From Saxidomus purpurata (taxonomy: Eukaryota; Mollusca; Bivalvia; Venerida; Veneridae): a stretch of 64,000 nucleotides of DNA. The DNA lies in the NCBI GenBank assembly GCA_022818135.1, contig JAFMSR010000009.1, positions 18,396,413-18,460,412 of the forward strand, given 5' to 3'. The position numbers and the translations under genes are program-made. A model generated the notes under the pieces. The model ran no database searches. It was not told the origin of the DNA and worked only from the letters and a program-made list of their open reading frames with translations. Of this stretch, positions 12,066 to 24,170 are shown piece by piece; the stretch's first letter is position 1; every line of letters begins with the position of its first letter.

Positions 12066-12529
12066 GCGTAAATTTAGTTGCCAACATAGGTTTGCAGAAA
12101 GTTGCCTTAAAGTGGTGTATACTTGGAGCTACAATTTCAACGCCCTGTCTTTTGTTTGACAACCGAACAGTCATTGTTTCTGTTCTATTTGCATCCTTTG
12201 CAGCTAATTATAAAGTTGAGTGGGATGTTGAAAAAGAACCTCCTGCAGGAACTCGTAACTTTTTTAAACGAGTGTTTGTTTTAACTATATGTGGATGTAT
12301 CTACTTGTCCCTGTGGACATCAGTTATACATTCGAACGTTCATCTTACCAGAAGTGATGGAGTGCAGGTACCAATATTCGAAGCTGTCGGAAAGTGCTTT
12401 AAATCGCCGGCTTGCAGAGACTTTAACAATTTGTACGAGTTTTGTCGAGTAAATACAACTTCATGGGGTGCGTGTTTCCAGCAGTTAGAAAAACATCTGG
12501 TTCCTACATGGGAAGAATATGCTTTGATG
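12066..12529 (+). CDS. DNAJC22: DNAJC22-type membrane J-domain protein, penultimate exon
   Basis: The exon starts after the acceptor 'ctgatttcag' and ends at the donor 'atg|gtatag'. It is open throughout (146 full codons from 12,092 plus 8 upstream codons and a split codon). It encodes two hydrophobic segments: one around 'CILGATISTPCLLF' through 'VIVSVLFASFAA', and one 'FVLTICGCIYLSLWTSVI'. A Cys-containing segment precedes the J domain and ends 'PTWEEYALM'. DNAJC22 (wurst in flies) is a multi-pass TM2/J-domain protein linked to clathrin-mediated endocytosis; membrane helices followed by a C-terminal J domain fit it well. The next exon joins in phase 0. The N-terminal TM2 domain exon(s) were not found upstream, so they lie outside the window or are lost. 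Confidence 0.78.
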
Positions 12530-13104
12530 GTATAGTCTATTTAGAGAATTATATCCCTTTAGATTAGTTTTGATATTGATGCACAAAATGATCTGCCTTT
12601 AGAATTTGGAAAATTGTAAAAAGCTTTTAATTTGAAATGGCGATATGTTAACGTAGATTGATTCTATAAAGCATTTGTTGGATGACTTTGTAGAAATAGA
12701 GGGTCATAGTTGTATGCCTTTAAAAAGGGTAAGCTTGTTGTCTAACACAGGCATATATGTAAAGATAATAACATATATTTATCCTTTACTTTTTCATAAG
12801 AACTGATTTTAAAGCTTTGTTAGAAATGCTTGTTATTTGTACAGTGGACCTGAAAACAGCAGTAGCTTTCAGTATGGAAAGCAGTTAAAGAAATGGATCA
12901 TCTAAAAACCATTAGATAATGTTAAATGTTCTTGAATAAATTTGATTCTTTTCATCATTGTTCATTGGTTTGTTACACAAAATATTTTCTACCAGCCGTG
13001 ACAATAAGTCTATTTTTGGCAAGTGTAAAATAATATTTATACATGTAATTTTGAAGACTTAGAATGGTTTAAATCAAATAAATTTTGATTTGTTAAATTC
13101 GCAG

Positions 13105-13521
13105 GTGTTGGGATTTGAAGGGGTAAAGCCCAATCAGGATGAAATCAATACTAGATGTCGGAAAATGAGCCGGAAATATCATCCTGATAAATTCAAAACT
13201 GAAGCAGAAAAACTTGAAGCTAAAGAGAAGTTCATTGAAATTCAAAAGGCTTGCGACACCTTAAGTGAAAAGCGTCGAAGACTTATAGAGCTAAACATGA
13301 AATCTCAAACAACAGAGACACCACCTCATAAAGATCGAAACACGAAACCCAAAACAACACAGACACCACCTCATAAAGATCATCGAAAAACAGAGTTTAA
13401 GTCATACAGTAACCGAGATTTGCTTTGTTTTTGCTCACTTATTCAGTTTCTGTTAATTAGTATTTTGAGTATCAAAATTATCAAAAAGCTGGTACAATGT
13501 ATTTTAAGACAAATGAGTTGA
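13105..13521 (+). CDS. DNAJC22: DNAJC22-type protein, last exon with J domain
   Basis: The exon begins after the acceptor 'gttaaattcgcag' and continues the preceding exon in phase 0 ('VLGFEGVKPNQDEIN'). It contains a full J domain with the essential HPD tripeptide at 13,180-13,188 ('RKYHPDKFK'), helix III ('KFIEIQKACDTLSEKRRR') and a stop at 13,519-13,521. J domains stimulate Hsp70-type ATPases. Odd points: after the J domain there is a tail with two copies of 'PPHKD' about 20 residues apart, then a further hydrophobic helix ('LLCFCSLIQFLLISILSI') and a basic end. Vertebrate DNAJC22, as I recall it, ends soon after the J domain, so this extra membrane segment is unusual. Confidence 0.8.
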   Translation: MLGFEGVKPNQDEINTRCRKMSRKYHPDKFKTEAEKLEAKEKFIEIQKACDTLSEKRRRLIELNMKSQTTETPPHKDRNTKPKTTQTPPHKDHRKTEFKSYSNRDLLCFCSLIQFLLISILSIKIIKKLVQCILRQMS

Positions 13522-13749
13522 ACTTGATGTGGACCAATACAGTGTCATCAGTAAATGAACTTTAGCTCCTAGGATATTAACCCCTAAGCTCAATTTGGCA
13601 TTAATGGGCATTGTTATCCCCTAGGACAATAGCCCCTAACATCAATTTTATATAGGTGTACATTATACTCAGCTTGATTTTGTAAAAGTGAACATTATCT
13701 TCTTAATCAACATTTCTTCCTGTAGTGAATGCATTTCAAATGTAACATA
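13522..13749. other. 3' flank of the DNAJC22-type gene
   Basis: AT-rich, without ORFs. A small repeated phrase occurs: 'ctcctaggatattaacccct' near 13,566 and a shortened relative, 'tcccctaggacaatagcccc', near 13,617. Confidence 0.4.
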
Positions 13750-16081
13750 ATAATAATTATTTGTATACAACTTCAATCATTTGGAGTTCAGTTATCACTA
13801 GTGACAATGTTGTATATGCATGGAACAACTTTAAATTAATGTTCATGTCAGTTACAAATAATATCGCTCCGGTTAAAGAAGTTCGTATTAAACAACGTAC
13901 TGAGCAATGGATTAAAACAGAAATTTTACAATCTATAAAAGACATAAGAGATAAAGCTTTTTATAAGTTCAAGAAAAATAAATGTGAAGAAAATTTTGTT
14001 ATTTTCAAAGAATTAAGAAACAAAGTTTAGAATCATGTTCATACCGCTATAGTTTTATTATAAACTTAGAAAATAAACCAGACTCAAAAATTTAAAAGGT
14101 CTTGGTCTCCCCTAAAGACATAGGACTGAACATAAATGATGAAATCTGTTTTGATAAACTGAAAGAAGCTGAAACATTCAATGCAGCATTTTATACTGCT
14201 GTTGCTTCTGGTGAGGAACCTCCATCCTCATTTAACTAATATGGAAACTCTTTTATTTTTAATCTACGTTAAAGAGGCACTCCCTATATCTAGCAGATTA
14301 TATTCTCGAAACATAGATTATGTGTTCAATGAACGTAAAATGATAAATAAATACAATTTCAAAGAAGAACCTATGGCAAAAATGCCTCCTCTTACCACAA
14401 TCAATCAATATAAAGGCTTTCTGTAATAAATCGCATCCACCCATTTATTGAACAGCAACAACTCTACATAGATTATTGAATGGTTTGCGGTACTGCAGTA
14501 TATTTCAAACCGCTGTTTTACCAAAAATGACTGGGAATGCTTAGCTGAAAATTTTAGGTTAATTTAAAAATATTTTCAAAGATTCTATTATTTATGTTTT
14601 GGAGTTTATTTAGTCGACATCAGTTATAGAGTATGTCCCTTTAATGACATGTCAGCAGTGGTTAAAAATAAATTACTTGTATATGATGATGATTCTGGCA
14701 TATTGGATACAGGTAAAAGTAAAACCAGATTGAAACTGTGTTAACCAGTTAACTGGAACAGTCAGTGAATAGCTAATTTGTAACAAGTTAATTTTGCATT
14801 TAGGCAAAACAGAGTGCATTTTGTTTGGCTAAAAACCTAAAATAAGGTCTCAATCCAGCATGGAAATTTCCTGTAATTGCAAGATTATTGATACTGTCGA
14901 TTTAGTTAGATATCTTGGCGCCACTTTTGACCAAATCCTGTCTGGTGAGCCTATGGCAAGGTCAGGAATTAGTAAAGCCAACACTAGGTTAAAGTTCCTG
15001 TATAGAAAACGTGATTTTCTAACACAACATACAAGAAAGCTATTGGTTACATCCCTCTTCCAGTGCCACTTTGATTATGCCTGTTCTTTTTGGTACTTAA
15101 GTTTGAAAGTTGATGAAAAGTAGACACCAAACAACCCAAAACAAATTAGTGAGACTCGTCTTGGATGTGGATTCTATGTCTCATGTTGGTCCAAGCCAGT
15201 TTAGGTATCAAAAGTGATTACATTGTACCAGTTAAAAACGGGTTAACCAACTTATTTTGGGTCATGTTTTCAACGTTAAGTCAGGCACAGCTCCAGATTA
15301 CCTGGGAGAACATTTTAATCCTGTACACTTATTACACAGTCATTGTACAAGGTTTCGGGTAACTTCTTGTTCCAATCCAGATGATCCATCCTGGTTGAAT
15401 TTCAATGACAATGGCTGAGGTTGTTTTTGTATTCACAAGGTGAAGGGATTTGGTAAAAAGTATTTTGTTTATCAGGGGTGTATCCTTTGGAATAAGTTGC
15501 CACAGTTGATACGTAAAATTACAGTTTTTAAGCGTTTGAAGGAAACCGTGAAGCATACATTAATTGTTGACCTACTTTAAACATTGTGTCTTATCATTCT
15601 TAACTTCTCTTTGTATTTTTGTTTTAATATCTTATCATTCTTAACGATCATTTTGCATTGTTTAGTGTAATGCTTAGACAGGCATAGTTGGTATAATACT
15701 TTTTAATCAAGTCAGTGTTTTTATTGTCATTAAACAAATTAATGCTCATTTAACTGACATTTTTTGTCATACAATACTTTATCTCATGCATAAAATAATA
15801 TTGTAATAACCTATGTCTATGATATTATACAAATGTGATACCATTGATTCATTTGAAGTAAATAATCGTGCCTTTCCGTGGTGTGCCATCCATGTCAAGG
15901 ACCAAATGGGAATAAAGGAGGATCACTTTTCCCTTTTTTGTGTTATCCTTGGTATTGAAGTGCATATCATGATTTATAATTTTGTATATACATATAATTA
16001 TCTGTATATGTATTCATCATGTTTGTTTTAACCATGTTTGTACATCTGTGATATACTAAAATATATCTATCTATCTATCTA
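13750..16081 (+). mobile_element. Dead non-LTR retrotransposon with (ATCT)n tail
   Basis: Plus-strand fragments are collinear with an endonuclease/reverse-transcriptase polyprotein of the jockey/CR1-like kind. First comes an endonuclease-RT linker ('NNIAPVKEVRIKQRTEQW', about 13,858). A post-linker segment follows (about 14,100-14,230). A degenerate catalytic box, 'YDDDSGIL', lies at about 14,680 where YADDS-type motifs are expected. A C-terminal RT segment ('DLVRYLGATFDQILSG', 14,900-14,950) and thumb/tail fragments run to about 15,580. Most of the RT palm between about 14,430 and 14,640 is deleted or unrecognisable. A long 3' UTR with a small ORF (15,813-16,031) leads to an 'atctatctatctatct' tail at 16,063-16,081, typical of a retrotransposed 3' end. 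Stops and frameshifts show it is inactive. The 5' edge is approximate. Confidence 0.8.
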
Positions 16082-18718
16082 TTTTCCTAATATTGTTAAA
16101 GTATATTTTAAATTTTGAAGAGTTAAATGTCTAATATCGGCCTTTGTAAAATAATGAAGGGGCTGATGGCTGCGTATGCACTATTGAGCCTAGGTACTAA
16201 TCACTAATGTCCTACATTAAGTGTCATTATGTCATTCCTCTTTTAAAGTTCTGTTACATAATTATGTGTAATATAGAATTTTACTCATAAAGAGTCAGAA
16301 ATCAAGACGTTGTAATGACTGTATCGAAAAGCATTTTTACATAGAAAACATTTTTGAATTGCTGTTTTAGCATATATATATATACATTTATTTCAAGAAA
16401 TATGAATCTATTTTTCCAGCTTGTGTTGTGTTGAAATCCATAGAAATTGTTAAAGATGATGATCTGATGCAGTTGTATTGTTTGTATGTAACATGTACAT
16501 GATTGTTTTGCTATGCATTTCAGCCGTAGAAAAACATGTTTCGTGGTGCATTTTTATTTTTTCATATTTATTTCAATGACCAGAATTGACCGTGGAATTA
16601 GATCATATAAACAATAAAGATCGTATATAACGACCAACCTTGGGACAACTAAAAGTGGGCTTTTTACGGAATCAGTCTTATTATTGAAATATATTTACTA
16701 TAAAATTATCTGTTTGGTTCTGAAATATTTGATTTTTATATTTAGGGTAGTCTTCATATCGAAGATAGCCTTTAAATCAAGGGTAGTCTTTATATCGAAT
16801 GTGATCTCAATATCGAGGGTGTCTTAATATCGAGAGTGGTCTCAATATCAAGGGGGTCTTAATATCGAGGTCGGTCTAAATGTCTGATCAGCCTGAAGAA
16901 ATCATCTCACAAACATTTTCCTGAAGATCATGTGCTTTAGTCAGATCATGGAGTCTTGATAGTGGAACTTTACTGTAATAAGCCAAAACGGGATTGTCTA
17001 AACACACTAAGTTTGAAATAAAACATGCTTTGGGCGAGAGTGCGAGTCTTTATTGTGCAATTTTAAACACGGAACATGTTTTATAAGGCTGGTCGGCTTC
17101 CTGTCATATCATTAAAAGGATATTTTTTACACGATCGTTTTGTATATTTAATACATTTTGCTGTCACAGTGAGTGTGATAATATAGTCAAAGCTTTAGAC
17201 TGAAAGATTGTTTTTGTGTAGAGTTTAGTTTCTTTCGAAGTTTTTATTTTATTAATTATTTTGATTCAGTCAGAGCAGTGTAACAATACCATTTTACGTT
17301 ACTGGGTTTTGTTACATATCTAAAACTCAGCTCACTAACTGAAATTACGAGAATTTCTCAATAAATAGTAATGTTCACTTTGGCAAATATCAATTACCTG
17401 GTATAAATGTGCTTATCTATCATACAGTCATATTAACCACATGTATAGTGCCAGATGTTATCAGTGGAGAGTGATTTTTTTTCACATCATGAGATAATTA
17501 AATTTATGCTTAAAAACTGCTGCCCCAGGCCGTCAGTTTATTCCTATATTTTCATGTTTTTTAAACATAGAGCTGTTCTTTATAGTAGTCAATAGACCTA
17601 CATGTATATTAACTAAAGGTAGTTTTAAATACATTTCCATTATTTTTGTTTAGTTGAAGTCTTGGGTAGAGACGCTGATTTAGCAAAAATGCAACAATAT
17701 TATAGTACTTTGTTATGGTAAAGTGAACATGTTAAAGTTACAATTTACTTGCTAACTCTATGCCTTCGAGGAGTCAGTGTCAAGTAAAGATCATGATCAT
17801 CTTACACATCCTTGCAGTCCTTTCATGACATCAACTGTTCAGATATAAAGAATTTAAAATGGACATATGAGGTTTTAACAGGGTAAGGATTCAAATAAGT
17901 CTGCTTTTAAATGTGGTTATTATGTTTTTAGTTTGAAATTGGGAAATTTCAAACAAGATCCTTGTATGCTTTATATGAGAACATAATGTTGCTTGATTTT
18001 TTTCCCAGTATATTTTTCAAAAAGGTGTATTGCAGGCTGTAAAAGCAGTTGCTTCCCTTTGCTTATGTTATTTTCGGTGGCTTACAACTTTGATGATTAA
18101 CAAAGGCGGTGTGTTTAGATTTGGCGCAACTAATACTGGCAGCCAATATAGCCAAAATGAAACCCCCGCCAAATTTAGTACTTCCACAGTAGTATAAGAG
18201 ACAGTGAACTCGTGTGAAGGACAAAGTTAAATTCTTTTACATTGTTTAGTAGTGTGATGGCATATTTTGTCATTTATCTTTATTTACTTTTTCAGCAAGT
18301 TTCTAAGATCAGCTTTTGTTATACATTGACTGCATGCCCTGACTGTCCATGTATGTTTGATGAATCAAGTTTAACAACTTGCTTAGAGTAATTTTTTATC
18401 AAAGTTTGTATTGATAGTTTATATCCATATACATTGTATGAATTCTAAACTGTTACTTCTATCCCATTTACTTACAAATGAATATGCTTCAAGATTACTT
18501 TGTGCAATCCATTTAAATAAGGCTAGATGCCTATTTATTCACAATGTTGTGTACAACACCAGTTCAATTTTAGGACTGATTGAATTTGTTTGATTATATT
18601 CACTGTCTTTAACTAAGAGTTTGTACTTAGCCAAAAAAACATCATGATTGGCATAATAACCATTTTAGTTTTTGGTATTTTAATCATTGTCCTATTGATA
18701 GAATATGTTTCTGTCTTT
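16082..18718. other. Gene-free AT-rich stretch
   Basis: I see no gene here. It includes the imperfect tandem repeat at 16,744-16,890 and short A/T microsatellites (for example 'tatatatatatac' near 16,372). A short ORF at 18,411-18,593 has no recognisable features. Confidence 0.5.
16744..16890. repeat. Imperfect 20-30 bp tandem repeat ('agtcttaatatcga')
   Basis: Six to seven variants of 'gggtagtcttcatatcga' / 'gggtgtcttaatatcga' / 'gtggtctcaatatc' follow each other with variable spacing. No coding function is apparent. Confidence 0.8.
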
Positions 18719-19432
18719 TTAGCTCACCTGGAATAAAGTGCCAGAGTGAGCTATTAAGATCACTTACAATCCGGAGTCCGTCGTCCATCTGTCCGTCCAC
18801 TGTTTCCTTCAAACAACATCTTTTCTGAAACCCCTGGACCAATGTTGATGAGACTTTGCAGGAATGTTCTTTGCATGAAGTTCTATCAAAGTTGTTCAAA
18901 GAATTCTATTCCATGCAGAACTCTGGTTGCTATGGCAACAAATAGGAAAAACTTAAACAAATTTCTTCTCTGAAACCACAAGGCCTAGAGCTTAGATATT
19001 TAGCATGTGGCATTTCCTAGTAGACCTCTACCAAGATTGTTCAAATTATGACCCCCGGGTCAAAATTGACCCTGCCCGGGGGTTACGTGCTTTTACAAAG
19101 TTAAAAAATCTTCTACTCTGAAACCACAAGGTCTAGAGATTAGATATTTGGCATGTAAAAAATGCCTAGTGGACTTCTACTAAGAGTGTTCAGATCATGA
19201 CCCCCTGGTCAATATTAACCATCCCCGGGAGTGAGGGAGGTCACTTGTTTTCATATAGGCTTATATAGGGAAAAGTTTGAGCAACCAAATGGCTGACAGG
19301 CAGAGAATAATTATTTGGAATGTTACTTAATATTGTGTTCTGGACCTCTACGAATTATTTAAGAATCATGACCCTTATATTATAGCCAAGGTAGTCAGGT
19401 GAGCGATATAGGGCCATCATCGCCCTCTTATT
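18719..19432 (-). repeat. Dispersed element R1, reverse orientation
   Basis: It starts 'agctcacctggaataaagtg' and ends 'agggccatcatcgccctctt', the reverse complement of copies at 37.4, 41.3 and 53.3 kb, which start 'agagggccaagatggccct' and end 'ccaggtgagct'. Internal landmarks such as 'aaaccacaaggcctagagct' recur in every copy. Terminal segments can form short hairpins. No transposase is encoded; it looks non-autonomous. Confidence 0.85.
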
Positions 19433-20497
19433 GTACAGTGTTATCATGATCTACACGGTTTTCTGTTAATTCCCCTTTGAATAGTAGGTACACTGTTAAT
19501 GATGTAAATGATAGGAGACCATTCCATAAAACTGGCAGGAAAACAAGGGTTATGGTTCATTCCAGTACTTTAAACATTGAAACATCTGCTTACATTTATG
19601 TCATTTTATTGATAGACCTGCTGCAGAAAAAAATGTAGATGTCAGACAATCTGGATTCTGACATGGCTTGATCCATCTATAAGTATTATAAAGAAAAATA
19701 TGAAGCATTGTATACATTTGTATTATGTTTTAGACTGGAAAGAGAACATTATGGCATGAAAAATGATGTGCCACATGGCACATTATATTTGTGTAGAAAA
19801 TAAGCCATTTCATTTATTCACCTTTTCGTTTAAATTGGCCATGTAAGAATCAAAATAATATCCTTTTAAGCATTGTTTATCGTCTAATAAGCAACTGTTT
19901 TTTTGTTCAGATGCTCGGTTATTGACCACAAAAGCTGTAGATTTAAGAAGATGTGACGTTATAAGATCATAATCATGACTACCAATTTGTCCAATCAGAA
20001 TCTCACCAAAGTGATGTGGTACATAACTGTATGTAGTCTCTGATTCCACTAAATTAAATTACAGATATTTTTTAATAAATTAGGGAACTTTTTTAATTCA
20101 CTTCAAAATGCAGTCGATGCGGTCCTTATAATCAGGTTTCTATCACAATTTTAAATTGTATCTCAAAAGGTTAAGATCATTTTTATTATTTGTTTTATTT
20201 TCTTTTTTTACCACTGCATTTTGTTATGTACCATATGACAGAAAGAAATATATGGAAACTGATTTGTCTTTTGTTCATTTTGACCCTGCCAAACACTGAA
20301 ACATGGCTATTTCAAGATGTGCTCTTCTGTTACTTTCACCATTATAGGGCTTTGCTTTGCATATTAAAATATTTTCAAGAGTATAACTTATAAGTAATTA
20401 TAACACTGCCAAACAAGTTTTGGGGATTATGTATAACACAGGGGGAATCACATGATCACAAAATCTCTAAACATGAGTAAATTTAGTATCATTTGTC
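19433..20497. other. No recognisable gene
   Basis: AT-rich DNA with short ORFs only (for example 19,810-20,049 minus, 20,190-20,393 plus), none of which shows a domain, splice signals or repeat relationship that I can support. Confidence 0.4.
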
Positions 20498-20668
20498 TTA
20501 TAACAACATAAAAATATTCTAGAACTACACAGGTTTCAATCATAGTCACCTTCTGATTGTGCTGAAAACTTCAAGAAACTGAAATTATTTATTTTTTAAG
20601 TTTTCAGCACAACCAGGTGACTGATTAAAACCTGCGTAGGTATAGAATACTTTTATGTTGTCATATGA
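20498..20668. repeat. Foldback element with arms of about 70 bp
   Basis: The left arm (about 20,498-20,571: 'ataacaacataaaaatattc' to 'attgtgctgaaaactt') is the imperfect reverse complement of the right arm (about 20,598-20,668: 'aagttttcagcacaaccagg' to 'acttttatgttgtcat'). The loop is only about 25 bases. It is a MITE-like palindrome with no coding capacity. Confidence 0.9.
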
Positions 20669-20712
20669 TAGGCTACATTTTACATTTACAGCTAAAAGAC
20701 TTTCATTATTTT

Positions 20713-20994
20713 CTAACATTTTGGCTCGGCCTTTTCATTAGAAAAACTTACATAGAAACTGCCTAGTGATGTTCCGCTTATCACTCCTATCCCAATGTAT
20801 CCAGACATAAAGATCAATATAACAACATAGTTCTGCATGCATGCTAGCAATCTGTAGCCGATTTTCCCTATGTAACCAGTGCAGATCATGATCAGTACCA
20901 GATATTTACAAGAGCCTATGTAAACCCGACGTTTGGAAACTCTAATGGCCCCTTCTACCACTCCGCCCAGTAACAGCAACACAAGAAATGCCAA
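20713..20994 (-). CDS. SLC31/CTR copper transporter-like fragment
   Basis: A 93-codon ORF with three hydrophobic segments in the CTR arrangement. A first helix ('FLVLLLLGGVVEG') contains the Glu-Gly at the position typical of CTR TM1. A basic loop follows ('RVSKRR'). A second helix ends 'VVILIFM' and is followed almost at once by a third helix with a GxxxG-type pattern ('VISGTSLGSF'). CTR proteins form trimers that import Cu(I). Here the first Met of the TM2 MxxxM motif is replaced by Ile and the TM2-TM3 turn is shortened. There is an in-frame stop directly upstream (20,995-20,997), no extracellular Met/His-rich part, and the start is a TTG. It could be the last exon(s) of a divergent gene, possibly split by an intron around 20,870-20,910, or a decaying copy. 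The identification is mine by motif and uncertain. Confidence 0.42.
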   Translation of the reverse strand: MAFLVLLLLGGVVEGAIRVSKRRVYIGSCKYLVLIMICTGYIGKIGYRLLACMQNYVVILIFMSGYIGIGVISGTSLGSFYVSFSNEKAEPKC

Positions 20995-21455
20995 TTAACC
21001 ATTGACCCAGAAGTCATAAGAGATCAATAGGGGTCATCAAATTCTTATACACAATCATCCTAGCAGGATGTCAAAGCTTTGTAATTTTGTAGAGCAGAAG
21101 TTGTTTTTAAATTAGGTCATTTTGACCTTGAACTTAAAGACTTGCGGTATTGATCCAAAAGGCAATAGCTATAAGCTTTACTTTCAGCAAAGACCGTTTC
21201 TCCAAGCAGTTATTAAGGGGATACAACTTTTAAATGCAAGGTGGTCACTATGACCTTTGACCCAGAGTTCTTAAAATGAATTCCATGACCAATGTCCGTA
21301 CCAAGTTTGAGACCACTTTGTCAAAGCCATCTCAAGTTATAAGAGTAGAAACATTTCAAAATGGGCTTTCGCTGTGACACTGACCTTTGATCTCAAAATG
21401 GATAGGGTTAATATACTCTTTTGTGTAGTTCTTATGTATTTTGTAACAAACTGTC
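20995..21455. repeat. Dispersed repeat resembling 33.2-33.5 kb
   Basis: It contains 'ttgacccagaagtcataaga' and 'ataggggtcatcaaattctt', matching in style the 'aggggtcatccaattattat' segment near 33,402, plus 'accaagtttgagaccacttt'. Low-copy remnant, no coding sequence. Confidence 0.55.
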
Positions 21456-23099
21456 ATTCATATTCTAGTAACAGCGACTTCTACTGGTTGAGACAGACAT
21501 AATTTAATGTTGCTGCAAGTAAATGAAGAAATGCTAAATATTGTCATGTATTTATAACAAAACTATTTTTCAATGTTTTAGCTTTATTTGTAATGTTATA
21601 TCACAATACAATACTTAGTTACACAGTGTATAACCAAAAAACACGATACATAATAAATACACATAATAAATACACATTTTTATTACATAAACAAATATAC
21701 ATAACTTCATCTAGATCACATTATTAACACGCTGATATAACAAAACAATTAATGCCTGCATTAAAAGAATACACTGTGGTACTTGTGCATATAATTTTCT
21801 TCTTCAGTCGTAACAAAATTAATTTCTCGGGGAGGAAACGATAATTGCTAGTTATTTTCCATTTTTTTTATCTATCTATTTCCATGTTAATTCTGTAAAA
21901 GACGCAGAACACATTATGTTAAAGTAACAATCCTCGAAAACAAAGTTTCAAATCTCTAAATTCTGATTGGGCAGTTTTCATAAGTTTGTAGGCTTTGTAC
22001 GGCCAATCAGAGGATGGAGATTGCATACTGCTTCACAAACAAGTTTGAAATCAGCAAAAGAATGAAGAACCAATAATGATCTTATGGAAATAACTAAAAC
22101 AAAATACTGCAAAAACTCTACAGTCTATCATCTCAGAAAAAATAGATACATAATTCAATGTTTTACAAGGATATAAGTATGTGGTATTGCCACTAAATAA
22201 AGGAGATACATTATGTAAATGACTGGGTAAACAAGAATAAAAACGAAGAAATAAATAAACATGGCAAGTAGTAAAAGGAACTAGTTTATCAGAAATGACA
22301 AGCAGTTAAACTATATGAGGTAAACTGTGAACAATGGTATGCTCTGATACTGATTCATGTATACTGAAACTGTCTAATATCTTGTCCAAAGTGTCTTACC
22401 ATGGCTATGCTAAATTACTGGAACCTGGGTCATGAAGTTACTATATGACCTAACTAAAGCTAAAGTCAATGAGAGTAGTGGTACTAACAGGGATATTCAA
22501 CTAAAATTCATTTGCTGTCACAGTGGTAAACACTAGGTCTACACAGTTATGCAGACTAGTACATGTAAAGTCTAAACTGGCCTCAGATAATATCAAACAT
22601 GTAGATTACTCGGTCTACACCAGTCTCAATTGTTTGAGGTGCTGTCCAATAATGCCCTACACTGCTTTTAAAAATATCTCCTGCAAAGTTTTATGTTAAG
22701 TAAAACATTCTTCATGATTTATTTCTATATACAACTCCTTGATGTTGTTACAAGTTGGGACACAATCTCTCTTTCACACCAATATTTTGTAAGAATATCA
22801 CAATAGGAGTAAGAATTGCCATGCTCTCAGTGAAAATCCGATCACTTCACTTGAAACACATTTGTACAAAAATGTTACAATTTGATACTCGGTGAATGTA
22901 GTTACCTCTGCAAGGCTTTTTAAAGGAAACCAATCAGCATACATTAACCTTTCTGTCGTGCTTTTAGATTTCTAGGAGAAATAGCAAACAAATATTAAAA
23001 CATTTCTTTTGTAATCTTAAAGGGGCTTCATTTTCCTCTCATTTGAGCTATTCTGTAGTCGTTGGACAGTACGTGTTTAATTATCTTTTCTGAAAATAA

Positions 23100-23290
23100 A
23101 TGGGTGTGATATCTGTTGTAAGAGTTAAAGCCCGTTTCAACGGTATTTTCGTCATTTTAACAGGCGGAAAGCTAACCTTATCATCGTTCCTGGGAAGAAC
23201 CAGTACTGGACTCATATCCTCCATAATAATATGCCAACTTTCTCACATACCGAGACACTGTCAGAAGGAGGGCTGGAACTGATGGCCATC
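23100..23290. repeat. Dispersed repeat R7 (also at 43.5 and 59.0 kb)
   Basis: The phrases 'aagaaccagtactggactca', 'gccaactttctcacataccg' and 'atcaatctataagaggtt' recur in order at 43,520-43,720 and 59,030-59,230. The third locus lies outside the A/B duplication, so this is an independent dispersed family. Confidence 0.8.
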
Positions 23291-23933
23291 AATCTATAAG
23301 AGGTTACAATGATTTCAAGTCAGTGAATCTAACCACTCGACCACGGAGGCAACAGTCAATTTTAACATATATACGTGGTAAACACATTTGGATTTCATGC
23401 TTTGACTAGAAACCAGAGAAAAACTATATACATTGTAAATGTATCAATATAATAAAGACACCATGAACATTGTAAAACATCAAGTTCAGCTGGCACATTT
23501 TATCTTAAATTGTCTGCACCTCATGTCACAATCATGCTGTATATAATTCAATGTATGTTGAACGGGAACCAAACAGAATGAAAAGCAAATGCATGTGTAT
23601 CTTGTCCTTTACAATCATACATCAAAAGGTAGAAATTGCTTATTGAAAGCAAGGAAACAGATCAAAATACATGTAGTCTAGTAACAAAAATATCAAACAT
23701 AAAACATAAATGGAATGACGATAGGGGGAAAATAATCATTTATAATTTTATAAGCTTTATATAAGATTTATATTGACATAAGATGTTAGTATAAAATGTA
23801 TATTCAGTAAAAAAAACCTTGAAATATGTTTGAGTAAGGGATATAGTGCTTTTATCCCTGTGACGTTTCAAGATATACTTGTTCTATTCCCAAACTGTGT
23901 TACTATAGGGTTAACCGTTTTGTAATTTTTATA

Positions 23934-24170
23934 TTTGCGACCGTATATACGATTTTTAATGGTTTGAAACTATTTTATTGGCGATGGCGTTAGCCGGAGC
24001 TGTTAAAACTGTTTGCGATCATTAAAACCGTATATATAGTCGCAAAAGTCAAAATCACTGAATAGTTAACGCTATTCTAACGCACAGTATGCTAAAATGC
24101 GATAACTAAAACGCTGTTCGACTTTTGCGACTATATATAGTTATTTTATAGTCGCAAATTTAAGTGACGC
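23934..24170. repeat. MITE-like inverted repeat ('tttgcgaccgtatatacg')
   Basis: 'tttgcgaccgtatatacgat' near 23,934 pairs with 'accgtatatatagtcgcaaa' near 24,026. A second pair, 'cttttgcgactatatatag' and 'tatagtcgcaaatttaag', follows at about 24,122-24,165. The same structure, slightly shortened, is in copy B at about 60,196-60,392, so the insertion predates the duplication. Confidence 0.8.

Noticed and set aside
12092..12092. TTG at 12,092 as a start codon for the DNAJC22-type exon
   Set aside because: The reading frame continues upstream to a splice acceptor at 12,065; this is an internal exon, not a start.
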